In this document: one piece after another, positions 41,001 through 56,000 of the stretch | Numbering within the stretch: the first letter of the stretch is position 1 | Layout: every line of letters begins with the position of its first letter | Assembly (NCBI GenBank): GCA_013400975.1 | Contig: WBMZ01009024.1 | Span: 146,463 to 210,462 of the forward strand | Reading direction: 5' to 3' | DNA: 64,000 nucleotides | From: Atrichornis clamosus | Taxonomy: Eukaryota; Chordata; Aves; Passeriformes; Menuridae | Program-made: the position numbers and the translations under genes | The notes under the pieces: generated by a model | The model's database searches: none | Told to the model about the DNA's origin: nothing | What the model saw: the letters and a program-made list of their open reading frames with translations, nothing else

Positions 41001-44000
41001 GCAAACTTCTCTTGGCAGCACAAAAAAAGTTGCTTTTTCTTTTTTCTGTAAAACATACCATAAGCAGGCAGCTCCTGACAGACATTATAGCTGCATTAAT
41101 GTATTTATTACACACATAATGTGTCTGCTAAGAAAGTCATTGTTAAATTCAAAACCTCTGTTAGCATTTGCTTTTAATTCATAAATGTATCCCCAAGGAA
41201 CCCACGCTACTGCACACACTGAGGCTCACTAATAACCATCATTTTGAAGTAAGAGGAAAAAAAAAAGTTCTCTTAGTCTACAATATCTGTATTCTTCCTC
41301 TTTTGTACCAAAAGCATCACTTCACAAAATAAAGGCATAACAGAGCTAAGTATAAAATACTTAACTAGAAGTAGGGACAGAATGATTAAAGCAAACACTG
41401 AAATTAAGTTGACAGGGCAGGATTTTAACAGTGCCTTGTGTTAACTTCTAGTGCTTAAATTCCACTGCACTTCAGCTCCTAAGTTTAGAAACTCCTGAAG
41501 ACTTAAGAACTGTCTTGCACTTACTTCCAGGGTTATGATCACAGATCCAAAGCTGAAAATAGTCATTTATGACTGTTCTCAGTTTGCCATCTTGCATAGA
41601 GTATAGATTACATTATGAGCCTTAAATATTGGATCCTTCTGTAAGACACTGAATTCTACATCACCATTTGATACAAAATATTCTTAGTACAGAAATGAAA
41701 GCTCTGGTACTCACACATAGGCAGTTATTAGTAACATACTATGAGAATAACCTGATATCAAAAAGGAGGCATGATCAAATATATTGCAATACCGTATCAC
41801 ATGCTTTCTATTTGTGGAGTTTTGGCTAAATTATTTCTATTGCCTTTGTTTCATTGTATTTCTGTCTGTGAACAAAAGCTGTCAGACTCCTCTGAATCAC
41901 ATCCCAATAAAAGTGCTGAAAGTAAAGTGAAACTGTGCTTTGAAAAAGTAAAAACTTTTAACTTTGGCTGATGTAAGAGAAAGCTAAGGTCACAAGTCAG
42001 CAGAGACAGGCTGTCAGCACAACTCCACTTAAACCTAAATCTCAGGTGTCATGGGTTTTCACTTTTGCCTTTGAAATTAGCTATGAGAGAAAGATGTTTT
42101 TAACCTCAAGGAGTCAAAATGAATGCTACTGTTGAGGAAAACAAGTCTTGTCAGTGCTACAGCTGCCTAAGAGAGAAGCCAGCCTGCAGACAGGTCAGGT
42201 GTGTTAGATTATACTGCTCAGCCCATCTGATTTTCCCCCAAATGCAACTTTTCTTCTTTTCAGCAGTGCAAATGGGCACGTGCTTGGAAATCAGATAGCA
42301 ATGTTCCCAAGAAGGAACACTGTATGATTGCTGGCTCTGCATAAAAGCCTGTGTGAGTATCCCAAAAGCTCCCTCAATCCACCTCCACACACCCACAACC
42401 TGTAGCAGTGTACTTCCCTAGGAAGTGTCCACATACAGCAAATGGACCAGGGGAGTGCTGGAGCATTCCTGCTATTTATGTACTCTGCGTGTTCCTTGTT
42501 CCTTAAGTAAGGGCTACTTTTCAAGAACAGGCCCAGGCAAAAGTTACCAGCCAGAAAAAATCAGCCTCAGCAACATTCCTCTTGAGGAAATGCTGGTTAC
42601 TTATCAATTGTGCATTTCAAGAAACATCCATGAAGACATCTCAGTATAAATGTCTGGGCATCAAAAGAGGAAATTAGAAAACAGCAGAACTTGTCTCTAA
42701 AAAATGGAAAGTTCAAATGCATAAACTCAAAAGTTAATAACATATTTACATCATTTTTCATTTTAATAAAATATAATTTCTTTTAGCCACTTATAATCTC
42801 ACACTGGAATTTAAAACACAAAGTGCAACACTATTGAAAAGTTTAACAAATCCCTTTAACTTCTTTGTGGGAATGTCCACTCATTGTCCTGCATTTGAGA
42901 ATTTCATTGTTAGCCATTTAACTTCCCAAGTTGCCTACAATTGCCTACAATAGCCAATGCTAAACCAGCATTCTTAGTTTCAAAGTAACACAAGACAGTA
43001 CAGTTCATAAAAGCAGACTGACCATTTTGGCCACTGTGGAAAGCAGATTTATAACATAAACACAGGCTGCTGAGTACAAGTATTTTATTTTTAAAGAAAT
43101 GAAATTAAAATGTGAGTGCAAGGAAAGGACAAGACTGCTACGCTGGCAAATCCAGGTGCGACTTCTTTTGACTGCTCTGTTGCACCACACATGATCTTAG
43201 ACTGACTTCAGTGCACACCTAACAATGGGGCACTTATCTCTAGGAAGATTCAGTACACTCTGCTATTTTCTTTTCATTAGCTTCTGCAGACTCCAGAACT
43301 CAGACTTTTTCTGCCTTTTTTTGCCTATTAGCTAATGTGGATCAGGCAACACTGAAGTCAAATATATCACATTCACCCAACTTTGAAAAAAGAAAACCAA
43401 GGACCAGAAACCAAGTACAAAAATTAAACTGTAATGACCATACTATAAACAGTAGATCAGCTTTCATTCCCAGCAATTGCAATCACACTACCATGTCAAA
43501 CTCGTGAGAGATTTGTTCAAATAGAGTTTTGTTCACAGCACTTAGTCTGAATAATCAACAGCTGCTGAATTCAGAAGTTAACAATCCACAATTTCTACAA
43601 CTTCCAGCTTTTGGGAAATCACAGTTGTGTCTATATCTAACCAATTGTGTCTATATCTAAACAATTTCCATCACTTTCCCTTAGAAAATAAAATAACAGC
43701 AGACCCTGAAAGAAGAGCAGAGGAAAGAAATAAATGTAAGTAATAACCACGAGTATGGTGGAGAGCCAAAACTTTTCAGAACACAGACACACAGCAGCAT
43801 CAAGGAAATACACTCAGTTACTTGCTCTGCATGCTAATGGCACTGCAAGTTCAGCCTTCACATCACAGCCATCAATTGACCTATCAGCCTCCAGCCCCTT
43901 TGCAAGAAGTTGCACTCCTGTGTGAAGCCGTGCAGGCAGAAGGAGCACGCCACCTGAAATACAGGAACACCTCTCCCCGTGATGCTACACTTCTTGCATG

Positions 44001-47000
44001 ATGATCCAGGGGATGGAACAGAAGAGTTCCACTGCTCTGAACAAGTGGACTTGTGTATAGCTCCACATCTTTGCAGGACACGGAGAAGGCATAATAAAAA
44101 TTAAGCAATATGCATTACTTCATCATTTATAAATGAATTAATATGCATATATATCAAGTCCTGACAAGAATTTCAAGTAATAAACTTTGCATCATATTCC
44201 TAGAATAAACAGGGTTAAGAGGATAGTAAGTTACAGGAAAGCAGCCCTATATTTTTTCCATAAAGACAACCTTTTTCAGCCACACGAAATTAACATGTGC
44301 TTTAGACTGCTAGCAAAACCTACAAGTTTTCAACTATCTGCATTTGTCTTACTGAATACTATTAGTATTTTCTTATTGAAGAGCAGCTATCTGTTCTGAT
44401 GAACACATTTTGAAAGTATGAGTTCTGTTATTATCACTATAAATTAAGAGAGCTGGCACAGGGTATTTTCTCTCAAGTTGCTCTGTTTTTTCTTCACTGG
44501 TTACAGCTGTAAACCCAAAATCAAATAGCTAAAAGAAAAACAAAAGCCACTCAGGAGATTTGAATGCTGTAGGGAGAGCACATGATGAGTTCTTGTGCAG
44601 TCACTGCAATTTGATTGCTGATGATAGCAACATAATTTAAAAAAGGATCAGCTAATCCTAACTTCTGAGTGATCTAAAGCAAGGTATAGATTGTCACAGC
44701 AGCTGCAGTACCACTGGAAAAGGACAAGCATCCAGCATCATCACACAGTCAGGGTTCAACAGTTCTGCTGTGAGGCTGGCTTCTTCTCTTGGATCAGTCC
44801 TAGGAACACAGACTGGTCCACGGAGCACATGACCAGATGAGATATCAACCCTGTTTATCAGAGCTTGTACTCAAAGAATGGCTTTCACCAAGAACCTGAG
44901 CACACTTTACAGCCCAGCGCCATTCGTACATCCTAGAAAGACTTCCAGCTCTGCAGGGGAACTCCAACATTTCTTCTGCCAACACTATTACTCTCTCTTA
45001 CTGTTCTAGAACAGAGCTGAGTAAGATGGACCACAGACTGCACTGGAAGGTGCTGTATTAAGGTATAATAACATAGGTCACATTTATCCTGTGCCATTTG
45101 AATTTCCTCCCAGCAAAAGCAGACTCTGCATCCACTGTGCACTTTCAAGTCTCACCCAAACACAGAACCAGCCCATGGCAAGAACACAGTGACCCCAGGA
45201 ACAGCTCAAGGGTCTCACCATGTAGTAGAAGAGCAGTAATCACCTGAACTGGTGCACATTTGGGGCACCACAGCCAGTAGGTATCTCAGAAACCTCATGC
45301 ACATCTGCCAGGGCAACATTGTCACCAACACCACACAAAAATATTTGATCAATACTGCCTAAAGGGCTTCCTTAAAAACTTTACACATTTTTTCCTTTCT
45401 TAGCATTTAGTGGCAAGTAAATTGTTTAGTTCAAGACTGCAGCCACCAGCAATCTGCAAAGCATTCTTTTGATTTTGTTAAAGTAATTAGTACATATAAA
45501 ACCAGTTATATATACATATTACATTTGTTAGTTCACTGCACTGTTTTCTAAAAAAAGTTCTAGACTGACTAAAACATGTGTGGAATAAAATCGTAACAAT
45601 CCATCCTTTAAAATGTCAGCCCAGGGCAAGGGGAGAAAAAAAGACAGGATAATATAAGAGATGACAGAAACTTTTAAGAAAACTGAAACACACATTCATT
45701 TCCACATCAGTTCGGGAGGGATTAGTAAATCTGAAAATAAATATGTATCTATTTTTAAAGAAAATAACTCAGTCTAAAAATCAGCATGTCATAAGAAATT
45801 TAGCAACATCAGGGTACATTCTTGAACAAGAAAATAATTCTGAATATCACACTTTTCTACCATACTTCCTCAGCACTCAGAAAATACATAGACTTTTCCT
45901 ATAGGCTGAGACAACTGGAAAAGAGATATAATTGAGATATCTTTCTATGTGAATATGTCTTAGCCATCAATATCTAATAAATCACATATTACAATTCTGA
46001 CTTATACTCTATGATCTTTACACCATTACATGTTCTGCACATAACTTTGGGGTAAAAAAAATCCCAAACAATGAACCTATATTGATAATCCAGTACGAGA
46101 AACTTCATCTTTGCACCAACCCTTCAGTACATAGTACAGTTTATTGCTACTTAGTTCAGAATTAGAAATACAAAAATTAGAATGCATGAATTATTATTTT
46201 TTTAATTAAACAAATATTATTTCACTATGCAAACCCGAAAACTCTGACTTTATAAAACAACAATACTGACCATAAGGTTTAAATAATTTGTTTCAGATTA
46301 AGGAGAGCATGTAACTATATACTATATATTAATCTCATTAATTTCTTCCAAATGAAAGCAATTTTTCCCGTGTCATCCCACAGCAGATGTCATTCTCTCT
46401 ACAAACGTCAGTCCCAATACCAGAGTAGCTACAGCAGTAGCAGGCTGGTACATGAGTTCATTACCCTACAGACACAGGTGACACACACAACATTGCCAGT
46501 GGCGGGTAGAGAGATCAACAGTATTTCCGTGATTTCAAAAATAAATTCTTTCCTACCTTGGTTGCAGGTTTTTCCGGTGTATCCTGGGTGGCACTTACAC
46601 TTATTTGGCCCAATGCATTCACCGTGTTTGCACCCTGGCTGGCATATAGCTGCAAATACAGGAATACTCGTTATTTTTCCACTCCACTCACAGCTGACAG
46701 TGCTTTACTTTGAAATAAAAGGTAGCTGCCTAGCAAATAGTAGTACATATAGCAACATTTTATGCTTCACTGTTAAACATCAGGTGCCCTTTCAAAAATA
46801 ACCACTCCTCCATTACTTGTGGGAAGAGGGAGATACTTGTTAGTAGTCTATTTTTGCACAACAACACACTGTGCTGCTTCTGGGATATTAAACCCTTTTA
46901 ATTAGCAAGCAGCCAGTGTGCCTTCACTTGCTCTATGTACGTATGCACTACGATTCATGCCATTTTATTTGGTAAACCTGGAATACACCCCAGCCATGTA

Positions 47001-50000
47001 GAAAATCACCAATGTCAGGGGCAATGTAAAAAGCTACAGTGCAGTCACTGGCAGGCAGCAGCACAGACCCCACCGTTCACCACTTTCCTCCGTGACTACA
47101 CAGCAACACTCTACCCCCATTCCAAACAACATTCTGCCTGAATCTCTCCCTTTGGGGCATTTGGATTGTGGCATGGGAATTACTTTTTCTTTCTTTTTGG
47201 AGGAAGAAAGGACTGGGCAAAAGCAACACTGACTGTAAAATGCTGCTTTATCACTGCACACATCCAAGTCGTTTCTCAGAACACTTCAAGCATTTCTTAT
47301 CCACCCTGCTGTATAGATACAGCCTTGGAATGTACAGACCACAAGCCAGAAGTTATGGTCTATTCTGCTACCAGTGTCAAATAAATACAGAACTCCAAAA
47401 AAATAATAGTCAGGAAGCCATTTTTTGGTACCTCTCTCAATAAAACACCAGCAAAATTCATAAAATGTTCAAAACTTCAGTAACTAATAATAAAAACAAG
47501 CATTGTTTTTGAAGAAATATAAGAATTCACACACAAATTTATTTCTACTGATGTACGACCAGCTAACAGGACTATTTTTGTGCATAACTCTGGAAAACAT
47601 TTGACAAATGGAAATTTTAAACAGTATTTCCAAGTCTTTTATACTAGAAATGTTTTTCTATTACTAAATCTACCATTTCAACCTACTGGAAAAATGCAAT
47701 ATTTACTATGCACTGAGATGTTGTTTATCATTATATGACAAAATGCAGATGCAAAATTCTGGTGAGCTCTCTGTTAAAGCAAGATAGACACAAAACAGAC
47801 AGAAATCAGATGGTAGCATAGCTTGAATACCCTGTAACCAGGGTTTATCTATTTACTCTGGCTTAAAGCTTATTTTATAAAGTAACAGTATCATGTGGAA
47901 TTTGCAAAGTAACTAACTAGATCCAGCTGTAATATTAACCTGACAACAGGCTGTATCATAAAACTGGACCAATTAAGGATATAATTGAACAGAAATCTGT
48001 CAGAACACACTCAAAAATGCAGCTCACATTCTAGCCAAGCTGTTCAACAGGGTTGAATCAAGCAAAATTAAAACAGAAACAAGAGATTAGTTTTGGTTGT
48101 GAAAGAACTATCCAAATATATCCTGATGTTCTTAAAAATCTTTTCCATAAGATTCAAAGCATCCAGAATCAGCAACTCCTGCAAATATATCCAGAGAAGC
48201 AACGGTTAGCATAGAAGGGGGTTGCTCCAGTTTTAGGATTGCATTTGCCCTTTATTATCAGGCATGTTTTTTGTTTAAACATATTATATGTATATAGTCA
48301 GTGACATAGCCTGACAGCAAAAAACCTTGTTTTAAATCTACAGCTCTGCTCTTGACAGATCTTCCTAATACGATGGTGTAGTCTCTTTTCAAACAACTGT
48401 GTTAAGAAGTATCTTAAAAGGCAACAGAAAGGGACGTTTCTAGTTAATGCAAGATACTTTTTTTTGCCCCAGTAAACACTGTCTCAAAACAAAGAAATTG
48501 GATTCAGATTCAGAAACACCTCTCAAAGAAAGTATAAGGGAAAGGAGCTTCTTAGACTAGTAAAAGGTAAGTTTCAGAAAGTATGTCCTTGTGTAATGGA
48601 TAGGTTGACTGAAGAGCAACTGATGCATCATGAGACACTTCTAGAACAATGTACTTGGAAACAATTACTGCTTTTTTAATCACTATGCTGATAAACAGAA
48701 AAAACCCCTATCTTTGTGTAAGAGCTCATTTAGACACCAAGACTCTTATCTTCCTGACATCATAGACCCAAGTCTAATTAGAGGTGATGGTGATAAAATG
48801 AAAACTATGAAGTCATGAAGTTGGTCTTCAAAGTCACAAGGGAAAAAGAAAAGTTGTGATCTAAACTACAGTAGAGAAAAAGAAATTACCAAAAATACAT
48901 TTTTGAAAGCTTACATGACATTTCAACTGCACTTTAGAGGTGATCCATATTGTGAAATAGGATACACTTATTTAAATAAGTTCTTTCTAAGAACAACAAA
49001 GTACCATGGGATCACTCTACTATGAAGTATAATAGTTCAGTAGCTGAACCTGTGGCAACTTTAGTTTAGCTGACTTTTTCAGTCTTGGTCCCTCCCTCAA
49101 TTGCACAGATTGTACACTAGCAGCAGCTCAGAGGGAAGAAAGGTCTCATACTTGAAGACTAAAAGCATTACAAAGTTCAGTAATGAAATAAATGAGATTT
49201 TAATTTCATTAATAAATTAAAATGTTCCTCTAATTCAAAAGGTCAATCACATTTGTATTGGGAATCAGATGTTTTGCTTGATTCTCTCTATTGGTTCTCC
49301 AAGAGTTTATCTAGTCCAACACATCCCAACAAAGGTAGCTCTATACTGTGCAGGATTTAATGTCTTATATGACATACAGGTGGGTCCAGTCTACCTCCTA
49401 GTCTCAAGATAAAATTAAGAAATGTATTTAAATCACACAACTGGCATGTCTCTTCTCTGGTTTTAAAAGTCTCAGTTAAAGATCTCAGCCTCTCAACAGC
49501 ATAGACCTCAAGAATCTCTATTACCCCAAGGGAAGCTTCCTAATGACTAGAAAACCACTATCCATAAAGTCAAAGTCATCACTTTTTTTTTTTTTGTACA
49601 TTAAGCAGGTATTTGGAAAACTTCGTTCGCTGCCAAACACTGTTTCCAAAGAAATCCCGTTTATTAGAGTGCATTCCATGTACTTTGGCTACTTAAGTAT
49701 TATGCATCTTATTTACACACAGCTGAAATTCAATACAATGTTACAACTGAAGAGTTTCTATATACAGGAACAAAATGCTTTGCAGTAGGCTTAGCAACAT
49801 CTGTAGCTCAGCCAACAGCACAGATAAATCTGATGGCATTTCCTATGAGGAATAAAGCCACCCTCACGAAAAAACATGTATATCGTCCCATTAACTTTAA
49901 TGGCGCTTTGCAGGGTGCTCAGGACTAAAGAAGCAGATGGTTCAGCCAAGCCTGCATGCCTGGCTGGGGTCCCCACTGATCCCTACCAGAGTGACCAGGC

Positions 50001-53000
50001 CCAGAGGGGTGGGCCAGCTCCAGCTCTGCCATCTGCAGCCTGCAAACCCTTATCCAAAGAGGAGCTGCCCCTGCATAGCAGCAGATCCACTCGCTGACCC
50101 CCAATGAGTTCTATTTGAACACTGGCAACAACAGGATCCAGGTACAAAAATAAGCTTAAGCCAGACTTTCAGCATTTCTTTTAATAGCAGACAGCTATTT
50201 CAGCTGTTTGGTATGAGTCTGAGCATACACTACATGTACTGATGTGCTGGGTGTTTACTTTTAATTCTCCACTCGTTTTCTTGCGAAATTCCAGACTCAA
50301 CAGAACAGAACACTTCAGTCACTCTGTTCATATAAAAACACATGGAGTTTCTCCATTTTTTAAACAAAAGTAGACTCACCAGTTGTGGAGAAAAAGTCTC
50401 CCAATTACTATTTTTTGCATCTTGACAATTAAAAAATTCCTCCACAACCAATAAACCATCATTTCCCTCCAACTGACCCACATTTACAATGACTGAAATA
50501 ACCCATGTCCACAGATTTCAGCCTGTTATGTAATGCTTGCCTCCCTACTAGGCAAGAAGGAAATGTAGACAGTAGAGATTTACACCAGGCAGAGGAAGTC
50601 ATTCTCTTACACACATAGGGCAATGAAGCTCAAAAGATGAGTCTGAAAATGGCTGCCAAAAATAAGAAAAACTTTCTACTCTTAATAACAGTAATTGTTG
50701 GAAACAAAAGTTAAAATTACACTTGCGTAGAAAAGTTACACCAAAAATGCTCATTTATTGTTGTATCGGTATCAAAATTGACCTACTACTCCAAGGATGC
50801 CTCTCGGAAAGCTGTTAAACTGCACTCCCATTTGGTAGGAATGTGGACTGAGATAGACAGCAAAAAAATCATGAGCACAGCTATTTTCATCTTCAGTCAA
50901 GTGTTGCTTGTTTACCTGTGCCATAGAATAAACTCCAACTAAACTTTCCTTTTAATTTTGCTGACCAATTCATTCAAGAGACACCAGCAAAAAAACTCTG
51001 GTCTCATGATTATTCTTTTCAGTTTGATCATTTTAAGTTCTTTTTTTTGGGCCAGATGTGAAGACTTGCTCTGTCTCAGTTCCCATTAACTTCAACAGAG
51101 TCAAGGAGGTATCCTAAAGCCTATTAATTTTGGCCATAAATCTAACAAAGCGCCTATTTTAAAAGTTGGCAAGAACTACATTTTTCCTTCAAAACAAGAT
51201 GACAAATACAACATTTTAAGTCTCACTTAAACTTCAGGACAAATTAAGCTTCCTGTAAAAATAACACAAGGAATTGAAATGTGAATGAGTGGTTTGAGTT
51301 TATGATTAGTTGTTTGTTTTTTCTTTTTTTCAAGTGTGGGAGAGAGGAAGAAAGACTTTTTGGTGAAATGCACATGCTGTTCGCACGTGTTAGGCTTGTG
51401 CAAAAGACAGAAGCCACCAATCTTCCCAGCCACTGCTTGCTGTTTCTGGTATCCAAGTATGACTCAACCATTCTGAAATATTATTTTTTAATTGTTGCAT
51501 AAATACAACAAATGAAAAACACATTTGACAAATTCATTCTGGGTCTATAATGCTGGTTTTAAAAATTTCATCTGTATTTTCTCATTGCGCACAGTCCCCT
51601 CAGAACTGCTGTCCTCTGCACTAAGATGCCCACTTTTGAGGGCATGGTTGACTATCACATCCTGTCCCCTTTATTCCTTCTCTTCTAGAATTTTAACATT
51701 AATGATTTATTTCTTGATTACCAAACACTGTTTGGTGGAGTCCTAACCAAATGATTGCACTGCCTGGTTCCTGACTAATTCCTCTTCATTTGTGGCCAAC
51801 AATGAAAATCCCTGAGCTTTCTTAGTGGAGCATCTCCAGCAACTTAACTTCTCTTTGGTTTTCCAACACTCTTGGATATGTGTTTCATCAAAACAGCATT
51901 GAGTATAATTCTAACATTCTTTTTTTCTGCTTTGCCTCTTAATTTCTGCCAAACTTCTATTTTTACCTCTCTAAAGTCTAAAATTATGCACAGGAATACC
52001 TGCATCTGAAACAAATGATGCTGACCGTCTGCCTGAACAGCTTCAGTTCTGCCCTCTCTTCCCAAGTAACGTATAGCCCCTTATTTATTCTGACTCCAGA
52101 CCCCAGCTCCTTAAAATTCAATTTGCTCACACACAAAGCAATTTGTGCAGCAGCCTAGAAATGATTACATAATGTATTCAGCCTCACAAACCTTTATTGG
52201 ATCCTCTTACACCGCTGATTGCAGAACAGATTTCCTACCTTCAGATCACTACTTATGTTCCCCCAGTGCCAACTTTGTAACAAGACTTGCACGTTGGCGA
52301 AAGCAGCTTTCCTCTCTGCTGCCTCCTTCACCTGAACCTGGCTGCCTTCCTCCTGTGGTGCCAACACACCACAACCTCAAGTTCTGTAATACTTCTCTCC
52401 CACAGAGTCAGCTTCAGCTCACGGCTGTCTCTTTCTACCTACTTTCTGCAATTCTTTGTAAATTATGCAATTGCATAAACACGCTCAGGAAAATGGAACT
52501 GCTTTATTCACAGTAATTTTGATCTAGGATCCCAAAAGGTATGAGCTAATTTGTAAAATAAATCACTGTAGATCTTTCAGTTACATATTTCTTTTTGTTC
52601 AGCTACATACTTCAACTACTCACAAATGTAAGAGAACGCATAAAGTTTATCCCACCTCACAGTTACTAGTAGGTGGTAAAAACACATCATAACTCACATT
52701 AGAGATTTCTGGAAAAGTGACTTTGCTTCCCAAGTAAGTGTATTAGTAGTCACAGCATATATCTCTGCAGAGATTAAGAAGCCTGACCAGGGCAACTGGG
52801 TATTAATTTTCAGATAATTTCATCTGCACAACATTCCTTACTCTATTTTTTTGGAAGATAATAAACGTCCTTGGCCAACTTCTCTAGAAACTGATAATAA
52901 TATCAGATAAATTGGTAGTATCTAATGCCTGAGTATTTTTTCACAAATTACTTGCCCTTATTTGTGACATTCATGTTGCCAAAATGCACGCTTAATCTTC

Positions 53001-56000
53001 TATCTAAAACATACAGCTCCATTAAGTAAGCAGCTCCTAATTTTTCATGCACAACTACTCCATTTGCCTGGGTAAATCAGTTACTCAGTTTGCACATATG
53101 ATTCCGGTAACAGCACATTAACATGACAAACTGCAGCCAGTGTGGGCTATTCACTGCAGTCAGTTCTTTGCTTGGCTATGACTGCTGCCAAATGTGTTTC
53201 TAAACCACAAAGACAAATCCAGACCATGGTTTATGAGTGCTTTGCTATTCAGAACAGCACTAAAAAGCATGTGTAACTTCAGTATGGGTAATACTGAAAT
53301 CAATAGGATTTAATGAAGTCAGTAGAAGTTAATCTAATGCTTATACACTTCAATACTCTTTTTGAAAATCAGCAAAAATCTGATCTAACACATGCAAAAT
53401 TAGAAAAGCAAGAAATATTTTATGCTTTGTCAATCTTCATGTTTGCATTTCAAGTGGTTCACTACAATTGCTTAAAGAATGGTGCTTTATCATCTCAAAT
53501 GTCTGTTTGTTACCCGACTCTATGCGTCTACTGAATTCCAACAGGTAGAAACAGGATAGCACGAGTGTCTCTGCATGGTGGCAGGAGACAAACGGGGCCC
53601 TACTGGTACTTTGTTTATTCAAATATAAAACACCCACTGGCTTCAGCAGAGTAACTTCTGCAGCACACGAACAAAACTGACTTTCCCAGACAGATGAATA
53701 GCTGAATGCTTTACTCCTCCCTGTCTGAGACTGCTGCCTCTGCCACACGGGTAAGTAAACAAGACATATCAATTCCTAAGCAAGAGCAGGCTAGAGCCTT
53801 GGGTACCAATGTAAACTAGTGCTGACTTCATTTTGCTCTAAGATGCCAGGCTGTACATTGCTGCAGACCAGGGGCTGTAAAGTTTCCCTGTTCTGAGCAG
53901 GACAACCCATACTGGAAGCGCAAAGCTGGCAGTGAGGGGCAATAAGTGCCTCAGCCATCCCAAACTAACCTCCCACGGCACATGATTCAATACTGTGAAA
54001 GCAAATTAAGCCTCTTAGGTCTCACAGCTTGTAAATACATTGCTGGGAGTACAAACAATTTGCAGAAAAGAAAAACTATTGCCCAGGGTTTGAGGGTAAA
54101 ATAAAAAGGAAAAGAATGAAAGGAGAAAAGCATAATAGTTGAGGAAATAAGTATCTCATTGGATAGGTGTCTGGGATAAAATAACCCTGTTAATGTCTTT
54201 CCCCTCTCATCTTCCCCAAATCAATTGTTTAGAAAATGAAAAAAAACATAAAAACATCTATATCTTCTTGTCATGTATTGTAATTTTCATGTACACTTAT
54301 GACTTCAAGGCCATAACTCCAAGTCATAACCTTGCCAAAATTATTTCAAGAAATATGTTTAGCTAACCTTTGGGCTGGCACCTTAGGCTGGCTATTCTCT
54401 GCCTTAAGACGTAGAAAGCTGCAAAACAAATATCCAAAAGAGAAATTCCAGCTTTTTTTTTTTTTTTTTCTGTAAGGAGGATGAACTTGGCTGTGGTTTT
54501 TATCAACTTGTTATATTCCTGGAGAATTACATACATTCAACATTCAGAGCTTTTCTGAAATAAAAAAAATTCTGGTACACATTTAAAAATGGAAATACTT
54601 TACATCAGTATTTCATTATGAGATTTAACAAACACTCTGATACTTAAGAGTAATTAAATATAATGACGTGATGCTATTCTTATTCAATCAACTAAGGAGC
54701 TACACTTTGTCATGTTTCATATAGTAAATAGTTGTAAAAATTCTCATGTTTCACAGTTCAGGTTCAATGTTTCCATCAACAGAACACAAATGCTTGTCTT
54801 AAAGACACAGTATCCTTGCATTTAATTATAGGTTTATATTTTTAGTTTAATGCTGCGTCTCAACAGAGCAAACATAAAGGCTTAGCATCTGGATGCAAGT
54901 TTGAGAGCAATTAAAATTACACCCATTTATAAGTATCTGAACATCTGCAACCAATAAACATGTTGGCATATAAATTTACTGGTCATTTTTATAATGTTTA
55001 AAAAAATGTGATGTCATCTAAATTAAAACAAATACTTAGAAACCTTTTCAGCTCTTGCTACCACATGAAACAAGATACGCTACAAAACTTAAATAAGATG
55101 AAAACACAGATATATGTTTCAGACTATTTTAAATCAATTGTTTATAGAATAAATTTAATGTTAGCAGCACAGCTTGTTAGGCTACACAGGCTTGTTACAG
55201 AAGACTGGGACTTAAGCAACAGCAGCTCTTCGCATTTTAAGTAGTGTGTGACCAACACTTAAAGGTTTTCTATGAATGCAACTAATACTGGTTTAAATTA
55301 GTTTTAACTAGAAAGTCCCTAAGCATTTGCTACAGTGGAGGGAGGCTCCTCAGGTTATTGCTGGGCTTTGAGAGAAGCTCCAAATACAAATATACTACAG
55401 TTGTAATCAGTCAAATCGTCTAAGTGATGACATTTCCTTAGGAAAAAGTGGGCTGCAGAACTTTTAATCTGCATATGAAGTGCAGGAGGAAGGCAGTAGG
55501 GAAGTGGAAAAGGATACTGTATCTTTAACATACTAAAGCCAGAACTGCTTTAAAGCCATAAAGGATCTAAACTGAAAAAAAAAACTTGAATAAAAATAGC
55601 AAAACCTCATTTTTATTCTTGCATAGCAGTATAAAGCAGTATTGCAATTCTGTACATGTCTTTTCTTTGAAAAGTACAAGGGATGCACAAAAATATCAGT
55701 CATTTTGTAAGAAGCAGACAAGTTTCATATCAATATTTATTAAACATTGCCAACACAATGCATTAATTCAAACTGTAATCTTGCAACCACAAATTCAGTA
55801 GCAAAACTCTTACTGACTTTAAGGATGTTTCTGCTTGTGGATCACCCTCCTAGAAACCAGTATTTTCACAGCTCATTATTAATCATGGTTTTATTTTTGT
55901 GCATCATGGACTATACAGAATTGCCATTTCCACTGAAAGCATTGTGATGTGCAAGGAACAGAAGTCCTAAGCAGCCCATGGCCTCTTCTCCCATTGATGT

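Larger units (their letters stand above)
38645..46556 (-). other. NPNT: NPNT intron 3
   Basis: 7.9 kb. Short simple repeats at 39686 and 43625, otherwise nothing recognisable. Confidence 0.85.
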
